This document shows, piece after piece, positions 1 through 7,794 of a stretch of 22,857 bases of DNA. Numbering within the stretch: position 1 is the stretch's first letter; each line of letters opens with the position of its first letter. This DNA is from Desulfobacteraceae bacterium (GTDB taxonomy: Bacteria; Desulfobacterota; Desulfobacteria; Desulfobacterales; BuS5), in NCBI GenBank assembly GCA_030642865.1, contig DAOWMW010000001.1:1-22857 (forward strand), in the 5' to 3' direction. The notes below the pieces were generated by a model. It did not search any database and was not told the origin of the DNA. It saw only the letters and a program-made list of their open reading frames with translations. The translations under genes and the position numbers were made by a program.

Positions 1-1868
1 ACCTTCCCCCGTCTTCCGTTTAGATCACCCATAATATCACCCATGAATTCATCCGGTGTAATTATGGTAACACGCATCATGGGTTCCAAAATGGTTGGTT
101 TAGCATCTTTAATACCATTTCTAAAAGCCAGGGACCCTGCAAGCTTAAACGCCATTTCCGAAGAATCAACAGCATGAAACGAGCCGTCATCCAGGGTCAC
201 CTTAAAATCTACACAGGGAAATTTGGCAAGAACCCCCCTTTCTGCTGCCTCGAGAACCCCTTTTTCAACAGCCGGAATGTATGTTTTGGGGATGGAACCG
301 CCCACAATAGCATTAACAAATTCAAACCCTTTCCCTTTTGGCAAAGGCTCCATTATAATCCAGCAGTCTCCAAACTGACCATGCCCACCGGTCTGCTTTT
401 TATGCCTTCCCTGTACCCTGACCTTCTTTTTAATGGTCTCTTTGTAAGGAATTTTGGGTGTGTTCAAAAGAACTTCAACATTATATTTTCTTCTCAGTTT
501 TTCAACTGCAGTTTCTATATGAACCTGCCCGCTTCCGGATAATAAAATTTCATGGGTCTCTGAATTTCGATCAAGTTTTAATCCGGCATCCTCTTCCAGA
601 ATTTTATTCAGGGAGATAAATATCTTGTCTTCATCCCCTTTGTTCTTTGCCTGAACTGCAAAAGATATGGAGGTGTTAATTGGGGTCGTTGTCTGAAACC
701 TGATTTTTCTGGAGGGATCGCACAGGGTATCACCGGTTATTGTATCTTTTAACTTTGCAACTGCTACAATAGAACCTGGCCCCGCTGCTTTTGCAGGTAT
801 CTGTTTTTTGCCAACAATTGTATAAAGCTGGGTGTATCTTTCCTTTGAATCTTTGTTAACATTGAAAAAGTTACCCGATTCTTCCAGGGTTCCTGAAATC
901 ACCTTAAAAATAGTAAGGCGGCCGGCATAGGGGTCAGCCACTGTTTTAAAAACAAAGCCTGCAAAAGGTTCTTCAGGATCATAATTGCACTCAACTTCAT
1001 TTTCCCCTGAATCGTCTGTTGCAATTATTTTATCACGATCAAAAGGGGAGGGGAGGCAGGCGATAATAAAATCAGACAAAAGGTCTATACCAATATTTTT
1101 GGTTGCAGAACCGCAAAGTACCGGCACAATTTTTTGTTCAATAACCCCTTTTTTCAAAACCGATCTTAATTCATCATCAGACAGGCTTTCACCTTCAAGA
1201 TACTTTTCAAGGAGATCATCATCAGCTTCGGCTATATTTTCTACGAGTGTTTCCCTTTCTGTATCAACCATATCCTGGATGTCGGCAGGAATATCACATT
1301 CCTTTGCTTTTCCATCATCATAAGTGTAGGCTTTCATGGAGATAAGATCGACTATACCATTAAAGCTATCTTCTTTTCCCATGGGAATCTGAACAATCAT
1401 GGGTTTAGGCGTAAAAATATCGGCAGCATCTTTAAAAGTACGCATAAAGTCTGAGCGTTCTTTATCAAGCTTGTTAACAAAAATTATACGGGGTATTTTA
1501 AAATCATCGGCAAAATCCCAGGCCTGTTCTGCCTGAAATCTTACACCATCCACCGCATCCAGGGTAACAACTGCCCCGTCAGCAGCCTGCATGGAAAGTT
1601 TAGTATCGGAAAAAAAGTTTTGATCACCAGGAGTATCAATTAGGCAGACTGTATGCTTTTTCCATGAATACTGGTGAAAGCCTGTGCTGATACTTGACTG
1701 GCGTGCTATTTCCTCTGGCTCAAAGTCCATTGCAGTATTACCGTCTTCAGTTTTTCCAAGCCTGCTTATATTACCCGTATTATATAGCATTGCTTCGGCT
1801 ATGGAAGTTTTGCCTGCCCCACCATGCCCCACGAATGCAACGTTTCTTAGTGTATTTGTTTCGATCAT
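1..1868 (-). CDS. fusA: Elongation factor G-like translational GTPase (EF-G2 type), partial
   Basis: This minus-strand gene starts at ATG 1866-1868 behind an AAGGAA Shine-Dalgarno and runs off the left edge, so 622 codons are visible of about 690 expected. The order is EF-G: a GTPase domain with G1 GHGGAGKTS (residues 14-22), G3 DTPGD (78-82) and G4 NKLD (132-135), then domains II and III, then a domain IV with the HGQFGD and IVGGSIPK signatures. Family knowledge says EF-G translocates tRNA-mRNA on the ribosome. Two points argue for the divergent EF-G2-like paralogue rather than housekeeping EF-G. The P-loop is GHGGAGKTS rather than AHIDAGKTT, and the residue after DTPG is Asp where canonical factors have the catalytic His. 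No rpsL, rpsG or tufA lies beside it. The EF-G superfamily is certain; the paralogue class is inferred. Confidence 0.9.
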   Translation of the reverse strand, partial: MIETNTLRNVAFVGHGGAGKTSIAEAMLYNTGNISRLGKTEDGNTAMDFEPEEIARQSSISTGFHQYSWKKHTVCLIDTPGDQNFFSDTKLSMQAADGAVVTLDAVDGVRFQAEQAWDFADDFKIPRIIFVNKLDKERSDFMRTFKDAADIFTPKPMIVQIPMGKEDSFNGIVDLISMKAYTYDDGKAKECDIPADIQDMVDTERETLVENIAEADDDLLEKYLEGESLSDDELRSVLKKGVIEQKIVPVLCGSATKNIGIDLLSDFIIACLPSPFDRDKIIATDDSGENEVECNYDPEEPFAGFVFKTVADPYAGRLTIFKVISGTLEESGNFFNVNKDSKERYTQLYTIVGKKQIPAKAAGPGSIVAVAKLKDTITGDTLCDPSRKIRFQTTTPINTSISFAVQAKNKGDEDKIFISLNKILEEDAGLKLDRNSETHEILLSGSGQVHIETAVEKLRRKYNVEVLLNTPKIPYKETIKKKVRVQGRHKKQTGGHGQFGDCWIIMEPLPKGKGFEFVNAIVGGSIPKTYIPAVEKGVLEAAERGVLAKFPCVDFKVTLDDGSFHAVDSSEMAFKLAGSLAFRNGIKDAKPTILEPMMRVTIITPDEFMGDIMGDLNGRRGK

Positions 1869-2078
1869 TTAATTTCCTTTCTGAAAAATCATAAAGTAAC
1901 TTCTCAATTAAGGCACCCAAAGCTATAAATTAACAGCAACTTCCTTAAAGCCGATACTATAAATTTTTAATGCTATCTGTTTATCTTCAAAAAATCAAGG
2001 CATTAGATTGTCAGATAATAGCCAGATTCCCAAAATTGGGAATTAGTCCACTTTTTCCCCTGTTAGCACATTTATTGC
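1869..2078. other. Intergenic spacer upstream of the EF-G-like gene
   Basis: This AT-rich spacer has no convincing coding frame. It holds a short palindrome at 2026-2043 (ATTCCCAA, two bases, TTGGGAAT) that could be an operator-like site, but nothing else supports that. The promoter of the EF-G-like gene must lie here or upstream; I could not pick a convincing -35/-10 pair. Confidence 0.4.
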
Positions 2079-2132
2079 TAAGGATTGGGGATGAAATAAA
2101 TTACCCAGAATTAATAAAATTCACAATCCTAA
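2079..2132 (-). repeat. Family A palindromic repeat, minimal 54-bp form
   Basis: Read on the minus strand this begins TTAGGATTGTGAAT and ends ATTTCATCCCCAATCCTTA. These are the same two ends that bound larger copies at 4913-5158 and 8760-8848. The ends are imperfect inverted repeats, so the element folds into one hairpin. It lies at the 3' end of tlyA and its terminal bases form the tlyA TAG stop codon (2129-2131). Confidence 0.8.
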
Positions 2133-2860
2133 ATGTTGAGCATTACGAGAAATTCCTTATTTCCCTTGGAACCGGAAATAGGGGAGGGGACTGCACAACT
2201 GCAGATAAGGCCGGTTTTTGTAAAAAAATCGGTGAGATCCTGGATAACATTTTCCACGAGGGCATTGTCACGCACAATTCCCCCTTTGCCTACTTTTCCT
2301 TTTCCCACTTCAAACTGGGGTTTTATGAGGGCCACAATTGTTCCCTTTTTTTTCATAAATTTTAAAACCGCAGGAACAACAATTTTAAGAGAAATAAAGG
2401 ATACATCTATGACCGACAGATCAATTTGTACAGGTATTATTTCAAGGGGCATGTACCTGATATTTGTTCGTTCTATAACAACAACCCTTGGATCCTGCCT
2501 CAGTTTCCATGCGAATTGTCCATACCCCACATCCACAGCAAAAATTTTCTCTGCCCCGTTTTGCAGAAGATAGTCAGTAAATCCTCCGGTTGATGCCCCC
2601 ACATCCATACAGATAAGGTTATTGACATTTATATTAAAAGAATCAACAGCCTGTGCCAGTTTTAAAGCACCTCTGCTCACATAGGGAATATCGTTTCCTT
2701 TTAAAAGGATATCATCATTTTCTCGAACAGTAATTCCGGGTTTGTCAGCCAGGCGATTATTTACAAATACTTTCCCCGCCATTATTAATGCGCGGGAACG
2801 GCTTCGGTTTTGTGCGAAGCCCTTTTCCACAATTATCTGGTCGAGTCTTTTTTTTACCAT
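2129..2860 (-). CDS. tlyA: TlyA family rRNA methyltransferase (hemolysin A family)
   Basis: The 243-residue protein has the TlyA layout. An N-terminal S4 RNA-binding domain (about residues 3-60, KKRLDQIIVEKG through the GKVFVNN turn) is followed by an FtsJ-like Rossmann methyltransferase domain. The SAM motif DVGASTGGFTD is at 86-96. The K-D-K-E catalytic tetrad can be placed at K67, D152, K180 and E236. Characterised homologues 2'-O-methylate cytidines of 16S and/or 23S rRNA; the old hemolysin name is historical. It follows dxs on the same strand, an order common beside ispA-dxs in many bacteria. The spacer to dxs holds a palindromic repeat, and a second repeat supplies the stop codon. Whether it modifies one or both rRNAs cannot be read from sequence. 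Confidence 0.93.
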   Translation of the reverse strand: MVKKRLDQIIVEKGFAQNRSRSRALIMAGKVFVNNRLADKPGITVRENDDILLKGNDIPYVSRGALKLAQAVDSFNINVNNLICMDVGASTGGFTDYLLQNGAEKIFAVDVGYGQFAWKLRQDPRVVVIERTNIRYMPLEIIPVQIDLSVIDVSFISLKIVVPAVLKFMKKKGTIVALIKPQFEVGKGKVGKGGIVRDNALVENVIQDLTDFFTKTGLICSCAVPSPISGSKGNKEFLVMLNI

Positions 2861-2914
2861 GATTTTAAGTTGAATAGTACGTTGAATTTATTTATGTGAC
2901 GGTCCATATAGACC

Positions 2915-2972
2915 TTAGGGTTCGCACAAAAATAAATTGGCAATTTTAAGTTATTTTTGCGCGAGCCCTTAA
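2915..2972 (-). repeat. Family B palindromic repeat, minimal 58-bp form
   Basis: On the minus strand it begins TTAAGGGCTCGCGCAAAAAT and on the plus strand TTAGGGTTCGCACAAAAAT, so the two ends are imperfect inverted repeats of each other. The same ends and the same AATTGCCAATTTATTTTTG segment occur at 22705-22857 around a larger insert. The element lies between dxs and tlyA, and its terminal CCCTTAA supplies the dxs TAA stop (2969-2971). Confidence 0.8.
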
Positions 2973-4837
2973 TATAATGATTCTGCTGCACTTACAATGG
3001 CGGCGGCATCAATACCATATTTTTCTCTGAGAAGTTTTTGAGGTCCGTGCTCAATAAAAGTGTCTGGAATTCCCAGGGATTTAAAACGAAAACCTGATAT
3101 GTTATTATCTGCTAAACATTGCAGCACGCAGCTTCCGAATCCTCCCATGAGAACATTTTCCTCTATGGTTATTACCCTTGGTATTTTTTTAACCAAAGAA
3201 CATATCAGGTCTGCATCAATCGGTTTTACAAATCTGCAATTCACAACTGCAGCTTTAATCCCTTTGTTCAGTAAAATTGAATGGGCTAAAAGAGCGTCAT
3301 CAACGGTTCTCCCTATTCCTAAAATAAGAAGATCATCCCCTTGTTTTAATATTTCCCCTTTTCCAATGGGAATCAGGTCTGTATTGTTCTCCAAAGTCTT
3401 TGTTGTTACTGCTCCCCTGGGATACCTTAAAGCTATGGGTCCATTATGGGCAAGTGCAGTTACAAGCATTTTGCAAAGTTCATTATGATCATGGGGAACC
3501 ATAACCACCATATTGGGGAGACTTCTTAAATAAGATAAATCAAAAGCACCGTGGTGAGTGGGGCCGTCATCTCCGACTATCCCCCCTCTGTCTATGGCAA
3601 AAACAACATGTATGGAATCAAGACATACATCATGGATAATCTGGTCATATGCGCGCTGAAGAAAAGTGGAGTATACTGCCACAACCGGCTTAAATCCTTC
3701 AACAGCCAGTCCCGCGGCAAATGTTACCCCATGCTGTTCGGCTATTCCCACATCAAAAAACCGATGGGGATATTTTTCTTTAAACTCTCCCAGCCCTGTT
3801 CCTTCCGGCATTGCAGCTGTGACAGCAACGATTTTTTCATCGGTTTTGGCAAGTTTCACCATTGTGCTGCCAAAAAAATCTGTATATGTAGGTCTTTTTT
3901 TCCCCGGGCAAAGATTTCCCCCTGATTCGATTTCAAAACCGGATACCCCGTGAAAATATTCTGGTTTTTTTTCAGCAGGGGGGTATCCTTTCCCTTTTTT
4001 TGTTGTAACATGGAGAAGGACAGGCTCATCAAGATCCTTTATATTATTTAATATTTTGATAAGATGAGTGAGATTGTGCCCGTCTATGGGGCCAAAATAA
4101 TCAAAATTAAAGGCTTCAAATAACATTCCCGGAGTTGTAAAGGATTTAAATGTCTCTTCAGACCGTTTTGCAATTCTGTATATATCATTTCCAAATTTTG
4201 GGAGGGATTTAAGAAACTCTCCCAGTTCTTTTCGTAATACCTGAATTTTTTTTGCAGAAAATGTTCTGCTCAGCAATGAAGATAACGCACCTACATTATG
4301 GGAAATAGACATATCATTATCATTTAAAATTACGATGAGGTTTTTATGGATACCACCCGCCTGATTCAAACCTTCATAGGCCAGTCCTGATGTCATGGAC
4401 CCGTCACCTATAACGGCGATCACTTTGGATTTATCATTTTTTAAACGCTTGGCGCAGGCTATTCCCAAAGCAGCAGATATTGATGTGCCGCTGTGTCCTG
4501 TGGAAAATGCATCATAGCAGCTCTCCCAGATGCGGGTAAAACCGCTTATACCGTTGTGCTGGCGAAGTGTATGAAATGTTTTTCGCCTGCCGGTTATCAG
4601 CTTATGGGCATAGGACTGGTGTCCCACATCCCATATGATTTTATCTTCTGGAGCGTTAAATACATAATGAATTGCTATTGCAAGTTCAACAACACCTAAA
4701 CTGGATGCCAGGTGCCCTCCATTTTTTGATACGGTTTTTACAATAATATCCCGTATCTGTGCAGAAAGGAGAGAAAGCTCCGGCAGGGAAAGTTCTTTAA
4801 GGTCTGCTGGTGAATTTATACTATCAATTATGCTCAA
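2969..4837 (-). CDS. dxs: 1-deoxy-D-xylulose-5-phosphate synthase
   Basis: Dxs condenses pyruvate and glyceraldehyde 3-phosphate into DXP, the first step of the MEP isoprenoid pathway, using thiamine diphosphate in the cytosol. The 622-residue length is normal. The N-terminal part has the conserved His (GHLASSLG, H42), and the TPP/Mg signature runs from GDGS (144-147) to NDND (171-174). The pyrimidine domain has DVGIAEQH with the TPP-activating glutamate at E367. The C-terminal transketolase domain is complete. The start is a TTG at 4835-4837 with AAAGG about ten bases upstream. No ATG or GTG in that region gives a normal N-terminus, and the alignment with known Dxs N-termini fits the TTG. 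It lies downstream of ispA, separated by a 246-bp repeat element that may partly uncouple their expression. Confidence 0.97.
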   Translation of the reverse strand: MSIIDSINSPADLKELSLPELSLLSAQIRDIIVKTVSKNGGHLASSLGVVELAIAIHYVFNAPEDKIIWDVGHQSYAHKLITGRRKTFHTLRQHNGISGFTRIWESCYDAFSTGHSGTSISAALGIACAKRLKNDKSKVIAVIGDGSMTSGLAYEGLNQAGGIHKNLIVILNDNDMSISHNVGALSSLLSRTFSAKKIQVLRKELGEFLKSLPKFGNDIYRIAKRSEETFKSFTTPGMLFEAFNFDYFGPIDGHNLTHLIKILNNIKDLDEPVLLHVTTKKGKGYPPAEKKPEYFHGVSGFEIESGGNLCPGKKRPTYTDFFGSTMVKLAKTDEKIVAVTAAMPEGTGLGEFKEKYPHRFFDVGIAEQHGVTFAAGLAVEGFKPVVAVYSTFLQRAYDQIIHDVCLDSIHVVFAIDRGGIVGDDGPTHHGAFDLSYLRSLPNMVVMVPHDHNELCKMLVTALAHNGPIALRYPRGAVTTKTLENNTDLIPIGKGEILKQGDDLLILGIGRTVDDALLAHSILLNKGIKAAVVNCRFVKPIDADLICSLVKKIPRVITIEENVLMGGFGSCVLQCLADNNISGFRFKSLGIPDTFIEHGPQKLLREKYGIDAAAIVSAAESLY

Positions 4838-4912
4838 AATCTGTAAGCCTTTATTTTATACTATTTGTAGCCGGTTCCTAAACTATTTTCGAGCATTAAT
4901 AAAGAATGCCCG

Positions 4913-5158
4913 TTAGGATCGTGAATCTTATAAATTATCCACAATTACTTGCTCTTGTGCCCGTCTTCTGTGTTGCATCAATGACCAAAATTGCGTAGTA
5001 GGGGCATCCCCTTGTGGGTGCCCAATGCAACCATCGATTTGTGGGTGCCCAATGCAACCATCGATTTGTGGGTGCCCAATGCAACCCTTGATGCGCCTTG
5101 AAGACGACCACAAGCCCGGCGCAATTATGGGTAATTTTCATTTCATCCCCAATCCTTA
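4913..5158 (+). repeat. Family A palindromic repeat, expanded 246-bp form
   Basis: The left end TTAGGATCGTGAAT and right end ATTTCATCCCCAATCCTTA match the other family A copies. Between them lies a second inverted repeat: GTCTTC and GCATCAA (4963-4981) face TTGATGC and GAAGAC (5088-5105). In its centre is a 27-bp tandem repeat. The whole unit can fold as a nested hairpin. It separates ispA from dxs. Short reading frames inside it are best explained as by-products of the repeat. Confidence 0.85.
5013..5089 (+). repeat. 27-bp tandem repeat, about 2.9 copies
   Basis: The unit TGTGGGTGCCCAATGCAACC plus CATCGATT begins at 5013, 5040 and 5067; the third copy breaks off after GCAACC. The two full copies are identical. 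The family A copy at 13838 carries only one related, diverged unit, so this array looks like a recent local expansion. Because 27 is divisible by three, every frame stays open and encodes a nine-residue repeat. Confidence 0.9.
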
Positions 5159-5159
5159 A

Positions 5160-6059
5160 TTATTGTTTCCTTTTGATAATGTAGGACGCAATCGCTCGAA
5201 GGGGATCCGCTTTAGCCCCAAAAAAATCCATGGAGTCCAGGGCTCTGGCTATTAATTTTTCCGCAAATTGTTTTGATTCAGCAAGGCCAATTAAAAAAGG
5301 ATAGGTATTTTTGCCATGGAGATTATCTGTCCCTGCAGTTTTTCCCATAACAAGGGGATCACCTTCAATATTAAGGATATCATCCGCTACCTGAAATGCA
5401 AGTCCAATGTTTTTTCCATAAATTTCAAGGTGCTGTAGTTGTTCACCTGTTCCTTTTCCAAGAATTGCGCCTGTCAGCACCGAGGCTTTGATTAAAGCAC
5501 CGGTCTTTAAAAGATGGATCTGCTCCAGTTGATTAAAATCAAGAACAGTCTTTTCCGCCACAATATCCCGCATCTGCCCCTCAATCATCCCTTCAAAACC
5601 AGCAGCAGTTGAAATAAAAGAGATAATCTCAAGCCATTTTAAAGCTGCTGTATTATCACCCTTTATCGATAATCCTGCCGTGGAAAGGGTTTTAAATGCC
5701 AGGGTCAAGAGGGCATCCCCTGCAAGTATGGCGGTGGCTTCATCATATTTCACATGGGAGGTCAGCTTTCCTCTTCTTAAAATATCATCATCCATGGCGG
5801 GGAGGTCATCATGAATTAAAGAATATGTATGAATCATTTCAATGGAGCAGGCAGCAGGGAGAGCATATTTATAATTTCCGTTTACTGCTTCACAGGCTGC
5901 CATACACAAAACTGGTCTTATCCGCTTTCCCCCGGCCATAAGTGAATACTCCATGGCCTCAGATATCCTGCCGGAATTGGCGGTTTTTTTTATGGTCTCC
6001 TGCAAGAAATCATTTATTGGTATCTGCTTTGCAGCGAGGTATGATTTTAAATCAAACAT
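5160..6059 (-). CDS. ispA: Polyprenyl synthetase, IspA-type (farnesyl/geranyl diphosphate synthase)
   Basis: The 299-residue all-helical trans-prenyltransferase condenses IPP onto allylic diphosphates. The first aspartate-rich motif, DDLPAMDDD (84-92), has the six-residue insertion shape typical of bacterial FPP synthases. The second is DDILNIEGD (226-234). GGKRIRP (43-49) is the expected IPP-binding region. It lies 49 bp after xseB and upstream of dxs, the usual xseA-xseB-ispA-dxs arrangement, so an MEP-pathway role is well supported. The product chain length (C10, C15 or C20) is an inference: the bulky Tyr and His around the first motif (IHTYSLIHDD) favour a short product. The stop codon sits one base outside the family A repeat. 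Confidence 0.94.
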   Translation of the reverse strand: MFDLKSYLAAKQIPINDFLQETIKKTANSGRISEAMEYSLMAGGKRIRPVLCMAACEAVNGNYKYALPAACSIEMIHTYSLIHDDLPAMDDDILRRGKLTSHVKYDEATAILAGDALLTLAFKTLSTAGLSIKGDNTAALKWLEIISFISTAAGFEGMIEGQMRDIVAEKTVLDFNQLEQIHLLKTGALIKASVLTGAILGKGTGEQLQHLEIYGKNIGLAFQVADDILNIEGDPLVMGKTAGTDNLHGKNTYPFLIGLAESKQFAEKLIARALDSMDFFGAKADPLRAIASYIIKRKQ

Positions 6060-6108
6060 AATTTACCGATTTCTGCTTTGTCAAAGTCATGGCAAGTATT
6101 TATAATAA

Positions 6109-6339
6109 TTAGATTTCATCAATGCTAATCTGTTTTTCTTCAACATCTGCTTTTGAGCCACCGAGCAAAAGAGTAATCTTTTTATCGGTTTCATCCAATA
6201 GTTCGGAACAGTATTTTGAGAGCAAAACACCTTTTTCAAATTTTTTTAAAGCCTTTTCCAGGGGAACATCTCTATCTTCCAGTTCTTGTACTATCTGTTC
6301 CAGCTGCTCCATCGCTTTCTCAAAAGATAGTTTAGCCAT
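6109..6339 (-). CDS. xseB: Exodeoxyribonuclease VII small subunit
   Basis: This 76-residue protein has the helical XseB pattern, FEKAMEQLEQIVQELE followed by LEKALKKFEKGV and a second helix. In exonuclease VII several XseB chains bind one XseA; the enzyme degrades single-stranded DNA from both ends and acts in repair. Its ATG lies inside the end of xseA, with an eight-base overlap (xseA stop at 6332), which indicates translational coupling. The acidic C-terminal tail is short and not conserved in the family. Confidence 0.93.
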   Translation of the reverse strand: MAKLSFEKAMEQLEQIVQELEDRDVPLEKALKKFEKGVLLSKYCSELLDETDKKITLLLGGSKADVEEKQISIDEI

Positions 6340-7699
6340 TATCTTTTTTCCTTTCGACTCTGCATGTTAAAGAGCCTTTTGCAAGTATTACCTCAAGTTT
6401 TTGCCCCGGGGTCACATCGCTGGAGTCTGTAATTACACAGGCTCCAGGTGTTGTTCTAACAATACTGTAGCCGCGGGATAAAATTTCCAGGGGGTTTAAA
6501 GAATATAAAAGGGCTGTTAATTTTTTAAGATCAGATCTCCTGTTCATCAGGATTAAATCAATGGAATGGATTGATTTGTCACGCATCTGATCATTTTTTG
6601 CCTTAAAGAGCCTAATCTGTTTTGCCGGGCTGTTTGCATGGAGCATATTAATGAGCCAGGCAAGATGTTTTTGTTTTTGAACAATGGAGCCTTTAAATAA
6701 CCTGTTCAGGCGAGCTGAATAATCGTCCGTTTTAAGTCTTGCATCGCCAATTCTTTTCCCTGGATCTGCCAGCCTGTTTGAAATATTATCAAGCCTTCCC
6801 TTAAAATAATCGATTCTGCTTAAAAAGCCGATTTTAAGCGTTCTTGTAAGATGAAAGCACCTGTTTTCCAAATCTGTTTTTAACGGGACAATCTGTTCAG
6901 CTGCGGCTGAGGGTGTTGGTGCGCGAAAATCAGCCGTAAAATCTGCTATTGTAAAGTCTGTTTCATGACCGATTGCCGAGATAATGGGTATGCTCGATGC
7001 AAAAATTGCCCTGGCAACCCTTTCGGAATTAAAAGGTGAGAGGTCTTCCATTGATCCTCCGCCCCTTGCAAGAATTGCAGCGTCAGATTTTTTAGCAGTA
7101 TCTTTTCTTGAATTTAAGAGTTCAATTCCTGCAACAATCTCCCTGGCCGCGTTATTTCCCTGTACCCTGACAGGTATTATTTCAATTAAAATACCAGGAA
7201 ATCGTCTATTTATTATTTTTATCATATCATGGAGAACAGCACCAGTGGGAGAGGTTATCAAAGTAATTCTTTTGGGAAGAAACGGAAGGGGCATTTTATA
7301 CTGTTCATCAAAAAGGCCTTCCTGAAACAGGCGCTCCTTTAACTGTTCAAATGCCAGGCTTAATGCCCCGGTTCCTTTAGGCTCGATATATTCAAATATT
7401 ATTTGATATGTACCCCTTGGCTGATAAAGACTTATTCTGCCGAAACCCATGATATTCAATCCGTCTTCGGGAATAAACTTCAGATTTCGATTTTGACCTT
7501 TAAACATAACAGCATTAATCTGGGCATTTTTATCTTTTAAAGTAAAATAATAATGCCCGGAGCCAGGAATCTTAAAATTTGAAATTTCTCCTGAAAGCCA
7601 AACAAAGGGAAAGTTATCCTCGATGAGTGATTTGAGCTTATGAGTAAGTTCAGAAACAGTAAAAAATTTACGATTAATACTCGTGTTTTGATACTTCAT
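6332..7699 (-). CDS. xseA: Exodeoxyribonuclease VII large subunit
   Basis: The 455-residue length is typical of XseA. The N-terminal OB-fold nucleic-acid-binding domain covers about residues 12-110 (SGEISNFK, GHYYFTLKD). The catalytic domain starts with ITSPTGAVLHD (148-158), and the core motif ARGGGSMEDL (211-220) leads into GHETDFTIAD (244-253). A coiled-coil region of about 290-400 precedes the C-terminal RGYSIV segment. It forms exonuclease VII with the overlapping xseB downstream. There is no strong Shine-Dalgarno before the ATG. The 94-bp gap to the preceding DUF4340 gene holds a large AT-rich hairpin, so xseA may begin its own transcript. Confidence 0.96.
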   Translation of the reverse strand: MKYQNTSINRKFFTVSELTHKLKSLIEDNFPFVWLSGEISNFKIPGSGHYYFTLKDKNAQINAVMFKGQNRNLKFIPEDGLNIMGFGRISLYQPRGTYQIIFEYIEPKGTGALSLAFEQLKERLFQEGLFDEQYKMPLPFLPKRITLITSPTGAVLHDMIKIINRRFPGILIEIIPVRVQGNNAAREIVAGIELLNSRKDTAKKSDAAILARGGGSMEDLSPFNSERVARAIFASSIPIISAIGHETDFTIADFTADFRAPTPSAAAEQIVPLKTDLENRCFHLTRTLKIGFLSRIDYFKGRLDNISNRLADPGKRIGDARLKTDDYSARLNRLFKGSIVQKQKHLAWLINMLHANSPAKQIRLFKAKNDQMRDKSIHSIDLILMNRRSDLKKLTALLYSLNPLEILSRGYSIVRTTPGACVITDSSDVTPGQKLEVILAKGSLTCRVERKKDNG

Positions 7700-7717
7700 T
7701 TTGCGTCCGATAAGGGG

Positions 7718-7762
7718 TATTATGTAAACTTTTTAATTTTTAAGTAAAAAGTTTACATAATA
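7718..7762. repeat. AT-rich perfect hairpin between the DUF4340 gene and xseA
   Basis: ATTATGTAAACTTTTT (7719-7734) is followed by its exact reverse complement at 7746-7761, separated by 11 bases; one further A/T pair extends the stem. It lies just upstream of xseA. The stem is too AT-rich and lacks a clear U-tract beyond it, so it is not a typical intrinsic terminator. An operator for a dimeric regulator, or another repeat, are alternatives. Confidence 0.6.
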
Positions 7763-7773
7763 TTTTATTCAAA

Positions 7774-7794
7774 TCAGCATAGCTGAATAGTTAC
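7774..7794 (+). repeat. Family C short repeat (AGCTGAATAGTTA core)
   Basis: TCAGCATAGCTGAATAGTTA recurs with two changes at 12881-12901, and its 13-base core recurs inverted at 18150-18162. It abuts the 3' end of the DUF4340 gene; its last base (7794) is part of that stop codon. The function is unknown. Confidence 0.6.

Noticed and set aside
1970..2365. 131-residue plus-strand reading frame
   Set aside because: It runs antisense through the end of tlyA and across a family A repeat, has no ribosome site, and resembles no family.
5013..5089. Possible CRISPR array
   Set aside because: The units are directly tandem without spacers, there are fewer than three copies, and no cas gene is nearby.
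4928..5141. Two overlapping small minus-strand reading frames (61 and 68 residues) with a repeated CIGHPQIDG-type segment
   Set aside because: They lie entirely inside the family A hairpin repeat, two frames are open at once because the tandem unit is 27 bp, and neither has independent support as a gene.
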